From: Rhizobium tropici CIAT 899
GTDB lineage: Bacteria; Pseudomonadota; Alphaproteobacteria; Rhizobiales; Rhizobiaceae
Direction: 5' to 3'
Assembly (NCBI RefSeq): GCF_000330885.1
Contig: NC_020059.1
Coordinates: 237,001-301,000, forward strand
Length of the DNA: 64,000 nucleotides
Shown here: piece after piece, positions 44,281 to 54,002 of the stretch
How positions within the stretch are numbered: position 1 is the first letter of the stretch
Layout: every line of letters begins with the position of its first letter
Made by a program: the position numbers and the translations under genes
The notes under the pieces: model-generated
Told to the model about the DNA's origin: nothing
The model's database searches: none
Seen by the model: the letters and a program-made list of their open reading frames with translations, nothing else

Positions 44281-45552
44281 ATGAACGCCATCGAATATGA
44301 TATCGGCTCGACTGCCCCGGAAGCGGAGGAGGTTTCGCGTTCGGCCAATCTCGACAATCTAAGGCCGCTGCCGCGTATTTCCATACATGCCTTTTGCGAA
44401 AGCGAGCAGTTGCAGCAGGTGATGGACCAGTGCGCCAACGATCGGCGCATGTCCAAGGTCAGCCTGCGGATCACCAGCGGCGGTGTGGCGGCTGCGGCGA
44501 ACATGTTCGCCTCGGCGCCGACCCCTAATCTGATCATCCTGGAGACGCGCGCCGGTCCGCGCGGCCTGTTGGCGGAACTCGAACCGCTCGCCGCCGTCTG
44601 CGATCCGAGCACCAAAGTCATCGTCGTCGGCTATCACAACGATATCGGCCTCTATCGCGAACTCATCCGCAACGGCATCTCCGAATATATCGTCCAGCCG
44701 ACCGACATGGTCGATCTGTTGACCGCGATGGCGGCGATCTTTATCGATCCCGATGCCGAGCCGCTCGGGCGCAGTATCGCCTTCATCGGCGCCAAGGGCG
44801 GGGTAGGCGCATCGACCATCGCCCATAATTGCGCCTTCGGAATTTCCAGCCTTTTCTCCACCGAAACCATCCTTGCCGATCTCGATCTGCCCTACGGCAC
44901 CGCCAATATCGATTTCGACCAGGATCCCGCGCAGGGTATCGCGGAAGCCGTCTATGCTCCTGAGCGGCTTGACGAGGTCTTCCTCGACCGGTTGCTGACC
45001 AAATGTTCCCAGCATCTCTCGCTGCTGGCGGCTCCCTCGATGCTGGATCGCGCCTATGATTTCGAAGGGCAGGCTTTCCTGCCGGTGCTCGATGTCCTCC
45101 AGCGCAGTGCGCCGGTCGCGGTTCTCGATGTGCCGCATGTCTGGACGGAATGGACACGCTCGGTGCTTGGCGCGGTAGACGAGGTCGTCATTTGCGCCGC
45201 GCCCGATCTCGCCAATCTGCGCAACGCCAAGAATCTGATCGACGCTCTGAGCAAGCTGCGGCCCAACGACAAGGCGCCGCACCTCATTCTCAATCAGGTC
45301 GGCATGCCGAAGCGTCCCGAGATCAACCCCTCGGAGTTCTGCGCACCGCTTGAGACGGATCCGATCGCCATCATCCCGTTCGACATCAACCTGTTCGGCA
45401 ATGCCGCCAACAGCGGGCAGATGATCGCCGAAACCGATCCGAAGTCGCCGACCGCCGAAACTTTCTCGCAGATATCGCACATCGTTACCGGACGTGTCGC
45501 TTTGAAGAAGGCCAGAAAGGGCGGTTTGCTGGGCCTTCTGAAGCGAAAGTGA
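44281..45552 (+). CDS. cpaE: Tad pilus localisation ATPase CpaE/TadZ
   Basis: The 423-residue protein has an N-terminal receiver-like domain (residues about 32-150, lacking a clear phospho-acceptor context) and a C-terminal MinD/ParA-type ATPase with deviant Walker A GAKGGVGAST at 170-179 and LADLDLPYGTANID next. CpaE/TadZ proteins mark the pole or site of Tad assembly. The start ATG at 44281 follows cpaD by 37 bases. It ends with a basic tail KKARKGGLLGLLKRK. A hairpin with CTTCAAA/TTTGAAG arms lies in the 76 bases before cpaF. Confidence 0.95.
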   Translation: MNAIEYDIGSTAPEAEEVSRSANLDNLRPLPRISIHAFCESEQLQQVMDQCANDRRMSKVSLRITSGGVAAAANMFASAPTPNLIILETRAGPRGLLAELEPLAAVCDPSTKVIVVGYHNDIGLYRELIRNGISEYIVQPTDMVDLLTAMAAIFIDPDAEPLGRSIAFIGAKGGVGASTIAHNCAFGISSLFSTETILADLDLPYGTANIDFDQDPAQGIAEAVYAPERLDEVFLDRLLTKCSQHLSLLAAPSMLDRAYDFEGQAFLPVLDVLQRSAPVAVLDVPHVWTEWTRSVLGAVDEVVICAAPDLANLRNAKNLIDALSKLRPNDKAPHLILNQVGMPKRPEINPSEFCAPLETDPIAIIPFDINLFGNAANSGQMIAETDPKSPTAETFSQISHIVTGRVALKKARKGGLLGLLKRK

Positions 45553-45628
45553 TCGTTTGATTTCGCACGGGCTTCAAAGACCGATCTTTTTGAAGGCCGT
45601 GCAGCAGCATTAGAATTGGATCAGAAAG

Positions 45629-47110
45629 ATGTTTGGCAAGCGCGGAAATGAAGGTCCTGCAAAGAGCGGTGCAATGTCTCCGCCGCCGCCGGCGCGCGTG
45701 CCAGCCGCTGGCAATGGTCCGGCGGCACCGGCCGTGCTGATTGAGCCGTCCCATGATTCAACGCAGCCCCGTCAGCAGGTCGTGCCTCCCTCGATGCAGA
45801 CGCCCAGCCGCCGTCGCGTGGCGCGCACCGAAGAATATTACGATACGAAATCGCAGGTCTTCTCCGCGCTGATCGACACGATCGACCTTTCGCAGCTTTC
45901 CAAGCTTGGCAACGAGGCCGCGCGCGAGGAAATCCGCGATATCGTCAACGATATCATCACCATCAAGAATTTCGCGATGTCGATCTCCGAGCAGGAGGAA
46001 CTGCTCGAGGATATCTGCAACGATGTGCTTGGCTACGGTCCGCTGGAGCCGCTGCTCGCCCGCGACGACATCGCCGATATCATGGTCAACGGTGCCGGCC
46101 AGACCTTCATCGAAGTCGGCGGCAAGACCGTCGAATCCGAAATCCGCTTCCGCGACAATTCGCAGCTTCTTTCCATCTGCCAGCGCATCGTCAGCCAGGT
46201 CGGCCGCCGCGTCGATGAATCGAGCCCCATCTGCGATGCGCGCCTGCCCGACGGTTCGCGCGTCAACGTCATCGCACCGCCGCTCGCGATCGACGGTCCC
46301 GCACTGACCATTCGTAAATTCAAGAAGGACAAGCTCACCCTCGATCAGCTCGTCCGTTTTGGCGCCATCACGCCGGAAGGCGCGACACTTTTGCAGATCA
46401 TCGGCCGTGTGCGCTGCAATGTCGTCATCTCAGGCGGTACCGGTTCGGGCAAGACAACGCTTCTGAACTGCCTGACCAACTATATCGACCGCGATGAACG
46501 CGTCATCACCTGCGAAGATACCGCCGAACTGCAGCTGCAGCAGCCGCATGTGGTGCGCCTCGAAACCCGCCCGCCGAACATCGAAGGCGAGGGCGAGATC
46601 ACCATGCGCGATCTCGTCAAGAACTGCCTGCGTATGCGCCCCGAACGCATCATCGTCGGCGAAGTGCGCGGACCCGAGGTCTTCGACCTGCTGCAGGCGA
46701 TGAACACGGGCCACGATGGTTCCATGGGGACCATCCACGCCAATACGCCGCGCGAGTGCTTGAGCCGTATGGAATCGATGATCGCGATGGGTGGTTTCAG
46801 CCTGCCGGCCAAGACCGTACGCGAGATCATTTCCAGCTCCGTCGACGTCGTCATCCAGGCCGCCCGCCTGCGTGACGGTTCGCGTCGCATCACCCAGGTC
46901 ACCGAGGTGATCGGCATGGAAGGCGATGTGATCATTACACAGGATTTGATGCGCTACGAGATCGAGGGCGAGGATGCGAACGGCCGGATCATCGGTCGGC
47001 ACGTTTCCACCGGTATCGGCAAGCCGCATTTCTGGGATCGTGCCCGCTACTACAACGAGGAGCGGCGCCTGGCGGCCGCCTTGGATGAGATGGAACAGAA
47101 GGCGCAATAG
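45629..47110 (+). CDS. cpaF: Tad pilus motor ATPase CpaF/TadA
   Basis: This 493-residue secretion ATPase of the VirB11/TadA group has a variable, proline-rich N-terminus (1-65), a helical domain, Walker [10 protein letters not shown] at 269-277, an acidic box near [10 protein letters not shown], Walker [15 protein letters not shown] and a His box [17 protein letters not shown]. As a cytoplasmic hexamer it drives both extension and retraction of the Tad pilus by acting on TadB and TadC. The length is normal for CpaF. tadB starts eight bases after it. Confidence 0.97.
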   Translation: MFGKRGNEGPAKSGAMSPPPPARVPAAGNGPAAPAVLIEPSHDSTQPRQQVVPPSMQTPSRRRVARTEEYYDTKSQVFSALIDTIDLSQLSKLGNEAAREEIRDIVNDIITIKNFAMSISEQEELLEDICNDVLGYGPLEPLLARDDIADIMVNGAGQTFIEVGGKTVESEIRFRDNSQLLSICQRIVSQVGRRVDESSPICDARLPDGSRVNVIAPPLAIDGPALTIRKFKKDKLTLDQLVRFGAITPEGATLLQIIGRVRCNVVISGGTGSGKTTLLNCLTNYIDRDERVITCEDTAELQLQQPHVVRLETRPPNIEGEGEITMRDLVKNCLRMRPERIIVGEVRGPEVFDLLQAMNTGHDGSMGTIHANTPRECLSRMESMIAMGGFSLPAKTVREIISSSVDVVIQAARLRDGSRRITQVTEVIGMEGDVIITQDLMRYEIEGEDANGRIIGRHVSTGIGKPHFWDRARYYNEERRLAAALDEMEQKAQ

Positions 47111-47118
47111 GATTTACG

Positions 47119-48126
47119 ATGTTCGGTATCGATCCAATAGTGCTGTTGATTGTGCTGCTGGCGGCGGTTTCCGCGGCGGCAGTCTGCTATGGCGTTCTCT
47201 ATTCCCGGATCGAGACCCAGAAGAAGGCGGAAGGCCGTGTCAATCGCGTCAAGCAGGCCGAAACCGATCGCGTCAAGGTCAAGGCAGCGCGTGACCGCGT
47301 CCAGGAAATGTCGAAGCGGCGCAAATCCGTGCAGGATTCTCTAAAGGATCTGGAACGGCGCCAGTCCGAAAACACGAAAAAGAGGCAGTCGCTGAAAGCG
47401 CGCCTCGCGCAGGCCGGTCTGTCGTTGACGCCGGCGCGCTTCTACATCTTCAGCGTGCTGTTCGGCCTTTTTGTCACATTGGTTCTTTTCATTGTCGGCG
47501 CCCCGCCGCTGGCCATTCTGGGCATATTCTTTGCGGCTGCTTTCGGCCTGCCGCGCTGGGTCGTCCGCTTCCTCATCAAGCGCCGGCAAAGCAAATTTCT
47601 GGAAGAGTTTCCGAACGCACTCGATGTCATCACGCGCTCGCTTCGCTCAGGTCTGCCGCTCAATGATGCGGTTCGGCTGGTGGCCGGCGAGGCACGGGAG
47701 CCCGTCAAGACGGAGTTCCGCCGGGTCGTCGAAGCGCAGCAAGTCGGCTTCAGCATGGCGGATGCCTGCGCGCGCATCTCGAACCACATGCCCCTGCAGG
47801 AGGTAAATTTCTTCTCGATCGTTATCGCGATCCAGGCCCAGGCGGGCGGTAACCTCTCGGAAGCTCTCGGCAATCTCTCGAAGGTGCTGCGCGAGCGCAA
47901 GAAAATGAAGGCGAAAGTCAAGGCATTGTCGATGGAAGCCAAGGCATCCGCCGTCATCATTGGCGCTCTACCCTTCATCGTGATGCTGCTGGTCTATCTG
48001 ACGTCGCCGCAATACATGATGATCCTGTTCGCCGATCCGCGCGGCCATCTGATCTTGCTCGGAGCCGGCATCTGGATGTCGATCGGCATCTTCATCATGC
48101 GCAACATGGTCAATTTCGAGATCTGA
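47119..48126 (+). CDS. tadB: Tad pilus inner-membrane platform protein TadB
   Basis: The 335-residue protein has one N-terminal helix, a charged coiled region (residues about 35-95, rich in Lys/Arg/Glu) and a GspF-type domain with FLEEFPNALDVITRSLRSGLPLNDAVRLV near 165, then two C-terminal helices. It is the first half of the platform that couples CpaF to pilin assembly. It is followed by tadC after 22 bases. The family order cpaF-tadB-tadC is the standard one. Confidence 0.95.
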   Translation: MFGIDPIVLLIVLLAAVSAAAVCYGVLYSRIETQKKAEGRVNRVKQAETDRVKVKAARDRVQEMSKRRKSVQDSLKDLERRQSENTKKRQSLKARLAQAGLSLTPARFYIFSVLFGLFVTLVLFIVGAPPLAILGIFFAAAFGLPRWVVRFLIKRRQSKFLEEFPNALDVITRSLRSGLPLNDAVRLVAGEAREPVKTEFRRVVEAQQVGFSMADACARISNHMPLQEVNFFSIVIAIQAQAGGNLSEALGNLSKVLRERKKMKAKVKALSMEAKASAVIIGALPFIVMLLVYLTSPQYMMILFADPRGHLILLGAGIWMSIGIFIMRNMVNFEI

Positions 48127-48148
48127 GCGGGAAGGAGCCGCGTAGCCC

Positions 48149-49126
48149 ATGACCGATCTCGCTGCCCGCTTAACCGATCCCGGCACTCTTCTTGCCGTCG
48201 TGGTCGCCATTGCCGTCTTCGCGACTTTCTACACGATTGCGATACCGCTTTTGGAACGCGGCGATCTCAGCAAGCGCATGAAGGCCGTGTCGACGGAGCG
48301 TGAACAGATCCGTGCGCGCGAGCGGGCACGGCTTAATGCGGACGGCGGCAAGGCGTCGCTGCGCAGCCACAACAATCGAAACGTCAGACAGATCGTCGAG
48401 CGGTTCAACCTGCGCAACGCGCTGGTCGACGCCAATACCGTCAATCGCTTGCGGGCCGCGGGCCTGCGGTCGGAAAATGCGCTCAACATGTTCCTGGTGG
48501 CGCGGTTCCTGCTGCCGTTCCTGTTTCTCGCAGTTGCGATCGTCGTCGTCTTCGTTCTCGGCTGGTTCGCCGCAAAGCCCCTGCCGATCCGCCTGCTCGG
48601 GGTCATCGCTTTCGCCTATCTGGGCTTCTATACGCCGAACATCTATATCTCCAATCTGGTGAGCAAGCGCCAGAAATCGATCAAGCGCGCCTGGCCCGAT
48701 GCTCTCGACCTGATGCTGATCTGCGTGGAGTCGGGCATTTCAATCGAGGCGGGTATGCATCGCGTGTCCGAGGAAATGGCAGAGCAATCTCCCGCACTTG
48801 CGGAGGAAATGGTGCTGACCACGGCCGAGCTTTCCTTCCTGCAGGATCGCCGTACCGCCTTTGACAACCTCGCCGCCCGTACGCAGATCGAGCTCGTCAA
48901 ATCGGTGACGCAGGCGCTCATCCAGGCCGAACGTTATGGCACGCCGCTTTCGCAGGCGCTGCGCGTCATGGCGCAGGAGGGCCGCGACGAACGCATGAAC
49001 GAGGCAGAGAAGAAGGCTGCCGCGCTGCCGCCGAAGCTCACCGTGCCGATGATCATCTTCTTCCTGCCGGTCTTGATGGCGGTAATTCTCGGCCCCGCAA
49101 TCATTCAGGCTATGGATAAGTTCTGA
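48149..49126 (+). CDS. tadC: Tad pilus inner-membrane platform protein TadC
   Basis: This 325-residue GspF-domain protein partners TadB. An N-terminal helix (LLAVVVAIAVFATFYTIAIP), a pair of helices near 115-165, the domain core KRAWPDALDLMLICVESGIS near 175 and a C-terminal helix LTVPMIIFFLPVLMAVI can be seen. QSPALAEEMVLTTAEL and RYGTPLSQALRVMAQEGRDERM are typical of TadC. It is the last gene of the plus-strand cpa operon; the LysE gene starts 119 bases on. Confidence 0.95.
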   Translation: MTDLAARLTDPGTLLAVVVAIAVFATFYTIAIPLLERGDLSKRMKAVSTEREQIRARERARLNADGGKASLRSHNNRNVRQIVERFNLRNALVDANTVNRLRAAGLRSENALNMFLVARFLLPFLFLAVAIVVVFVLGWFAAKPLPIRLLGVIAFAYLGFYTPNIYISNLVSKRQKSIKRAWPDALDLMLICVESGISIEAGMHRVSEEMAEQSPALAEEMVLTTAELSFLQDRRTAFDNLAARTQIELVKSVTQALIQAERYGTPLSQALRVMAQEGRDERMNEAEKKAAALPPKLTVPMIIFFLPVLMAVILGPAIIQAMDKF

Positions 49127-49245
49127 ATTGCCTGCTTGCCCGCCACGCGGAGACATGGTTAGTTGTATGGAATGTCGTCGAGTACGTCTGGCGTGTGTTG
49201 CAGCAAGCGCAAGTCGTTCGTACCGAGCGTCCTTGGAGGTCTCGC

Positions 49246-49890
49246 ATGTCATCCCTTGCTATATTTTTCAGCGTCATCGCGGCTGTCTTCATCGGAGCCG
49301 TCAGTCCCGGCCCGAGCTTCGTGCTCGTTTCACGCATCGCCATTTCGCGCTCTCGCAAGGCGGGGCTTGCCGCGGCTTTCGGCATGGGAACCGGTAGCGT
49401 CATTTTCGCGACCTTGGCCCTGTTCGGCTTGAGCGCGTTGCTGATGAAGGTCGAATGGCTGTATCTCGCGCTGAAAATCGGCGGCGGCCTTTATCTGATC
49501 TATGTCGGCATCCGCATCTGGCGCAGCGCGGCGGATGACCTTCCCATCGACGCGCCGGCAACGCCGGCGGAGGGTGGCGTGGTGCGTAATTTCCTCTTTG
49601 CGCTCGGCACGCAGCTCAGCAATCCGAAGACGGCCATTTTCTACGGCAGTATCTTCGCCGCACTCCTTCCGGCGGCTCCGGCTCCCTGGCTGCTCTTTGC
49701 GGTTCCGCCCGCAGTCCTCCTGGTCGAGGTTGGCTGGTACACCGTGGTGACACTGGCCTTCTCCTCCAACCGCCCACGTGCACTTTATGTCGGATCAAAG
49801 CTCTGGATCGACAGGGTGGCGGGTGCCGTCATCGGTGCCCTTGGAGCGCGGCTTGTCGCCGAGGGGCTGCCGCGCCACATCTGGCGTTAA
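49246..49890 (+). CDS. LysE/RhtB-family amino-acid exporter
   Basis: The ATG at 49246 follows GGAGG and gives 214 residues. Six hydrophobic segments, an early SPGPSFVLVSRIAISRSRKAG motif (the PGP near helix 1) and ALGTQLSNPKTAIFYGSIFAALLP in the middle match the LysE/RhtB exporters of amino acids and homoserine lactones. It lies between tadC and tadD and has no evident pilus role, so it looks like an insertion into the locus. The substrate is unknown. Confidence 0.92.
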   Translation: MSSLAIFFSVIAAVFIGAVSPGPSFVLVSRIAISRSRKAGLAAAFGMGTGSVIFATLALFGLSALLMKVEWLYLALKIGGGLYLIYVGIRIWRSAADDLPIDAPATPAEGGVVRNFLFALGTQLSNPKTAIFYGSIFAALLPAAPAPWLLFAVPPAVLLVEVGWYTVVTLAFSSNRPRALYVGSKLWIDRVAGAVIGALGARLVAEGLPRHIWR

Positions 49891-49988
49891 GTGCCTCGAG
49901 CTGCCGGGTATCCGCCTGAATTGGCGTGCGGCCGGCTTATCTGTGCGAGAGGTGCGCAGGCGAGCCGTTATGGCCGCTCCCGCTGGCC

Positions 49989-50819
49989 CTATTGTTGGGC
50001 GACTTTCCTGCTGTTGCCGCTGGCGGCAAGCTTCTGCCAGGAGTTCTGCTGCGCCAGCATGCCGCGCAGATAGGCAACGTTGGCGTTCGCCTGTTGCGGT
50101 GTCAGTTCCTGCCGCGCAATCTGTTCGGCTTCCGCAAACCGGCCCTGCAGACCGACGACCAGCGCCAGATTCTGCCGTACGCGGCTATCGGAGCCCGGCT
50201 GCGAGATGGCCGTGCGGAGATAGTTTTCCGCATTCTTGAGATCGCCGGTCAGCACATAGGACATGCCGAGATTGGAAAGGATGGTCGGCTCGTTTGGAGC
50301 CAGCACCAGCGCATCCCGATATTTGGCGCGCGCATCTTGGGAGCGCCCAAGCTGATCGAGGATAGCGCCCTGCGCTGAAACCAGGCGCCAGTCCGGCCGA
50401 TCCGGAAGCTGGGCGCGGTCAATGGTCGAAAGCGCCTCGTCGAGCTGGCCTGCCGCCGCCTGGGCTTTGCCATAGGCCGCCAGCACGCCGCGGTCGGTTG
50501 GATTGGCGATTGCCACCTGCTGCATGACCGCAAGCGCCTGATTGTTGCGGCCGCTCATGCGCAGCGCATTGGCGTAGTTGACGCCGGCATCGCGATCCTT
50601 GGGATTGGCATCATAGGCCTTGCCAAACGTCGCGGTCGCCTGAGCCAGCTCCGTGCTGTTCATCGTATCGACAGATTTCGAAGTCTTGGGGATCGAGCCC
50701 GTCGTCATCCTGTCCTGTCCGGTCGTCGAGCAGCTTGCGAGCGTGAGCGCCAGAAGTGCGACGGAAGCTCCCTGCAAAAGAAAGGTTCTGAATGAAGACG
50801 CAGCTGCGACGGCGGGCAT
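49989..50819 (-). CDS. tadD: TPR lipoprotein TadD
   Basis: The 276-residue protein has a signal peptide with lipobox LASC (Cys30) and then four or five tetratricopeptide units, for example NALRMSGRNNQALAVMQQVA, AYGKAQAAAGQLDEALSTID and NLGMSYVLTGDLKNAENYLR. TadD is a pilotin-like outer-membrane lipoprotein that helps the secretin assemble. It is coded opposite to the cpa operon, convergent with lysE, so it has its own promoter in the 149 bases shared with the divergent aminopeptidase gene. Confidence 0.9.
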   Translation of the reverse strand: MPAVAAASSFRTFLLQGASVALLALTLASCSTTGQDRMTTGSIPKTSKSVDTMNSTELAQATATFGKAYDANPKDRDAGVNYANALRMSGRNNQALAVMQQVAIANPTDRGVLAAYGKAQAAAGQLDEALSTIDRAQLPDRPDWRLVSAQGAILDQLGRSQDARAKYRDALVLAPNEPTILSNLGMSYVLTGDLKNAENYLRTAISQPGSDSRVRQNLALVVGLQGRFAEAEQIARQELTPQQANANVAYLRGMLAQQNSWQKLAASGNSRKVAQQ

Positions 50820-50968
50820 GACGCTGATCCCTGAATTCCTATAGTCTTGCGCCCGGCCTAGAATCGGAACAGGGAAAGGTTCGACGCAATGTTCGCTCCA
50901 GCAATAATCTGTTAACCCTAACAGACGGTTAACTCTCGATTCCCCTCAGTCATTGCCGAAGGATAGTC

Positions 50969-52360
50969 ATGGCCCCCTTTCAATTCATCGAGCGCGCGAC
51001 GCCTTTCAATTCGAAGGGTGGTGCGACCCTGCCGATCTTTGCCGTCACCCCTGCACATATCGAGACGGGCACCATCGATCCCATCGCGCTCGATTGGGCA
51101 CGCAAGGCGGGTTACAAGGCCGAAAGCGGCTCGCTGTTGTTGATCCCGACCGCTGAAGGGCATCTGGGCGGAGCTCTGTTCGGCCTCGGCTCCAATCCGT
51201 CCGAACAACCCTTCCTCACAGGCAAGCTGGCACGCAGCCTGCCGGCCGGCACCTGGCATATTGAGACGGCGCCGCTGACGGCGAACCGGCTCTCGCTTGG
51301 TTTCGGTCTCGGCAGCTATCGCTTCGACCGCTACAAATCAGAAAAAGCCGCGGCGCCGACATTGATGATCCCGCGCGATGCCGATGCTGCCGATATCAAG
51401 CGCCAGCTGGCAGGCGTCTTCCTCGCGCGCGATCTCATCAACACGCCGACCAACGATATGGGTCCGGAACAGCTCGAAGCCGCCTTCCGGGCGCTGGCCG
51501 AGCACTACAAGGCTGAGATGTCCGTCATCATCGGCGATGATCTCCTGAAGGAGAATTTCCCGCTGGTCCATACGGTGGGACGTGCGAGCGCCGATGCGCC
51601 GCGCCTTCTGGAACTGCATTGGGGCAAGAAGGGTCATCGCCGCATCACCCTGGTCGGCAAGGGCGTGTGCTTCGACACCGGCGGCCTCGATATCAAGCCG
51701 GCATCCTCGATGCTTCTGATGAAGAAGGACATGGGCGGTGCCGCCAACGTCATGGGTCTGGCGCTGATGATCATGGACGCCAAGCTCAAGGTCGATCTGC
51801 GCGTCATCATTCCGGTCGTCGAGAATTCGATCTCGGCCAATGCCTTCCGCCCTGGCGATATCTACAAGAGCCGCAAGGGCCTGACCGTGCAGATCGACAA
51901 TACCGATGCCGAGGGGCGGCTGATCCTTGCCGATGCGCTCGCCTATGCCGACGAGGACGCGCCGGACCTGATGATCGACATGGCGACGCTGACGGGTGCT
52001 GCCCGCGTCGCGCTCGGCCCAGATCTGCCGCCCTTCTTCACCGACGATAGCGAACTTGCCAGCGATCTGACCGAGGCGAGCCTGGAGACGGATGATCCGC
52101 TGTGGCGCATGCCGCTCTATATGGGCTACGATAAGGATATTCGCACCAAATTTGCCGATATCACCAATGCGCCATCAGGCGGCATGGCCGGCGCCATTAC
52201 GGCCGCCCTGTTCCTCAAGCGCTTCGTGACGAAGACACCGAGCTGGGTGCATTTCGACATCTTCGGCTGGGCACCGAGCGAACGTCCGCATTCGCCCGGC
52301 GGCGGCGAGGCACAGGCCATCCGGGCGCTCTATCACCATATCAGGCAGAGCGTGCGGTAG
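50969..52360 (+). CDS. M17 leucyl aminopeptidase family protein
   Basis: The 463-residue protein has the M17 catalytic domain in its C-terminal half, with metal and catalytic residues in GKGVCFDTGGLDIKP near 227, KKDMGGAANV and the signature NTDAEGRLILADALAYA near 311. A short N-terminal domain precedes it, closer to PepB-like than to classical PepA proteins. It removes N-terminal residues from cytoplasmic peptides and needs two metal ions. The marR and nlpC genes follow; an inverted-repeat element lies in between and probably entered an existing gene group. Confidence 0.93.
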   Translation: MAPFQFIERATPFNSKGGATLPIFAVTPAHIETGTIDPIALDWARKAGYKAESGSLLLIPTAEGHLGGALFGLGSNPSEQPFLTGKLARSLPAGTWHIETAPLTANRLSLGFGLGSYRFDRYKSEKAAAPTLMIPRDADAADIKRQLAGVFLARDLINTPTNDMGPEQLEAAFRALAEHYKAEMSVIIGDDLLKENFPLVHTVGRASADAPRLLELHWGKKGHRRITLVGKGVCFDTGGLDIKPASSMLLMKKDMGGAANVMGLALMIMDAKLKVDLRVIIPVVENSISANAFRPGDIYKSRKGLTVQIDNTDAEGRLILADALAYADEDAPDLMIDMATLTGAARVALGPDLPPFFTDDSELASDLTEASLETDDPLWRMPLYMGYDKDIRTKFADITNAPSGGMAGAITAALFLKRFVTKTPSWVHFDIFGWAPSERPHSPGGGEAQAIRALYHHIRQSVR

Positions 52361-52413
52361 GGGCTGCATTATCGCGAGCAGATGGGTGTTCGATTGTGCC
52401 GAGCCTCTGATAT

Positions 52414-52598
52414 CCCCTCTGTCGCTGTTGCGACATCTCCCCCACAAGGGGGGAGATTGGTTACTCGCTGCACATACCTGCCACAAGCCTAATATCGTGC
52501 CTGGTGAAATCGCAGTTCGTTGTTTTGAGGTCGACGAGTGGCAAACTCCCAAAGATCTCCCCCCTTGTGGGGGAGATGTCGCGAAAGCGACAGAGGGG
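52414..52598. repeat. 185-bp inverted-repeat element (MITE- or RIME-like)
   Basis: Arms of 44 bp (52414-52457 and 52555-52598) match as reverse complements at 42 positions. Each arm itself holds a palindromic core, ATCTCCCCC-ACAA-GGGGGGAGAT, and both outer ends carry CCCCTCTGTCGC. The 97-bp centre has no ORF. The form fits non-autonomous intergenic repeats of rhizobia. As RNA it would form a very stable cruciform-like hairpin and could end aminopeptidase transcription. No target-site duplication is evident. Together with its flanks it accounts for the 369-bp gap 52361-52729. Confidence 0.8.
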
Positions 52599-52729
52599 GG
52601 TGCGCACCCTCCGCGAATTCTATGGCTCGAAAGTCCATCTTCGAAAGAGCTAGAACCAAAACACCCCTTGAAACCGCCATGATCTTGGTCGAGACTGGAA
52701 CGGCAGCGTAACGAATTTCGGGGTTGCTC

Positions 52730-53074
52730 TTGCCGCTTGAACTCACCGCCTCGCAGGCTCTCGGCCTTTGGCACGGCGTGACGCTCGCTCAGGTGCGCCG
52801 CGAGGATCATGATTTGACGCTGCGGCAGACGGCGATTCTGCTGCAGATCTATCTTGTGCCGCCGCCGCATACCGTACGCGGCCTGGCCGCGACGCTCGGC
52901 GTCACCAAGCCGGTCATTACCCGGGCGCTTGACACCATGGGCGTGATGGGATTGGTCGACCGCGTGCGCGACGATCGCGATCGCCGCAATGTCATCATTA
53001 AGCGAACAGTCACCGGCGCGCTCTATCTTGAAAAACTCGGCGATCTCATCATCGAGCACGGCCGAAAATTGTAA
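52730..53074 (+). CDS. Short MarR-family winged-helix regulator
   Basis: The 114-residue protein has a MarR-like winged helix: LRQTAILLQIYLVPPPHTVR, then GLAATLGVTKPVITRALDTM as the recognition helix and RVRDDRDRRNVIIKRT as the wing. It lacks part of the usual dimerisation helices. No ATG lies in frame; TTG codons at 52724 and 52730 are the only reasonable starts after the stop at 52709, and I take 52730. It precedes the nlpC gene by 16 bases. What it regulates is unclear, perhaps this wall-hydrolase group. Confidence 0.8.
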   Translation: MPLELTASQALGLWHGVTLAQVRREDHDLTLRQTAILLQIYLVPPPHTVRGLAATLGVTKPVITRALDTMGVMGLVDRVRDDRDRRNVIIKRTVTGALYLEKLGDLIIEHGRKL

Positions 53075-53090
53075 CCTCAGGAATTTCAAC

Positions 53091-53945
53091 ATGATGCTTG
53101 ACCGCCGTCTCAATGCTTTCAGACCCGATCTTGCCGAGGCTTCTCTCAAGGGCAAGGTTGAGGCCGAGCGTTTCGTCGAAGGTATTGCTGCACGCGTTGC
53201 CGTGCCGGTCGTTGCGCTCCGGCCGAAGCCGGATCTCGCCTCGGGCATCGATACCGAGCTCTTGATGGGCGAAGAGGTGACGATATTCGAGCGCCGCGAC
53301 GGCTGGTGCTGGATCAAGGCTGTGTCTGACGGCTATGTCGGCTATCTTCCGGAAACGGCGATCAAGGAGGGCGCGGCAGCGCCGACCCATGTCGTCGTCC
53401 CGCAGCGCACTTTCCTCTATCCCGAGCCGGAGCTGCGCAAGCCGCATGCTGCGATCCTCTCCATGGGCAGCCTCGTATATGTGACCGGTACGGCGGAGGC
53501 ACGGGGCAATCACTATGTCGTCCTGGAGGATGGAACCGCTATTTTCGCAAAGCATGTCCAGCCGATCGGCTACAACAAGGGCGGCGATTTTGTCGATGTC
53601 GCCTTACGCTTCATCGAGACGCCCTATCTCTGGGGCGGCCGCTCGGGTCTCGGTATCGATTGCTCCGGCCTCGTACAGCTGGCGCTGTCGATGACGGGCC
53701 GCGTCGCACCGCGCGATACCGACATGCAGGCCACCGGCCTCGGCCAGCCAATAGAGCGCGGGGAGCTGAAGCGCGGCGATTTCGTCTTCTGGAAGGGGCA
53801 TGTGGCGATTATGGAAGATCCCGAAACCATCGTCCACGCCAACGGCCATACCATGACCGTCGCCCGTGAGAATTTCGCCGCCGCCATCGAGCGCATCGGC
53901 TGGCTTTATGAAAGGCCGACCGGCTATCGCCGTTTCATCGACTGA
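53091..53945 (+). CDS. SH3-domain NlpC/P60 family cell-wall hydrolase
   Basis: The 284-residue protein has one or two bacterial SH3-like domains (residues about 35-150, with VTIFERRDGWCWIKAVSDGY and TEARG-like repeats) followed by an NlpC/P60 cysteine peptidase domain. The nucleophile is in GLGIDCSGLVQLAL near 186, and the catalytic His in KGHVAIMEDP near 242. Such enzymes cut gamma-D-Glu-diaminopimelate bonds in peptidoglycan peptides. No signal peptide is visible, which suggests a cytoplasmic role in murein peptide recycling; the aminopeptidase upstream fits that. The ATG at 53091 follows AGGA. Confidence 0.9.
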   Translation: MMLDRRLNAFRPDLAEASLKGKVEAERFVEGIAARVAVPVVALRPKPDLASGIDTELLMGEEVTIFERRDGWCWIKAVSDGYVGYLPETAIKEGAAAPTHVVVPQRTFLYPEPELRKPHAAILSMGSLVYVTGTAEARGNHYVVLEDGTAIFAKHVQPIGYNKGGDFVDVALRFIETPYLWGGRSGLGIDCSGLVQLALSMTGRVAPRDTDMQATGLGQPIERGELKRGDFVFWKGHVAIMEDPETIVHANGHTMTVARENFAAAIERIGWLYERPTGYRRFID

Positions 53946-54002
53946 CTGCGCTGCGCAACCCCGTTGCCACAGCGCCCGCCAGCATTCGCAATAGGATCGG
54001 TC

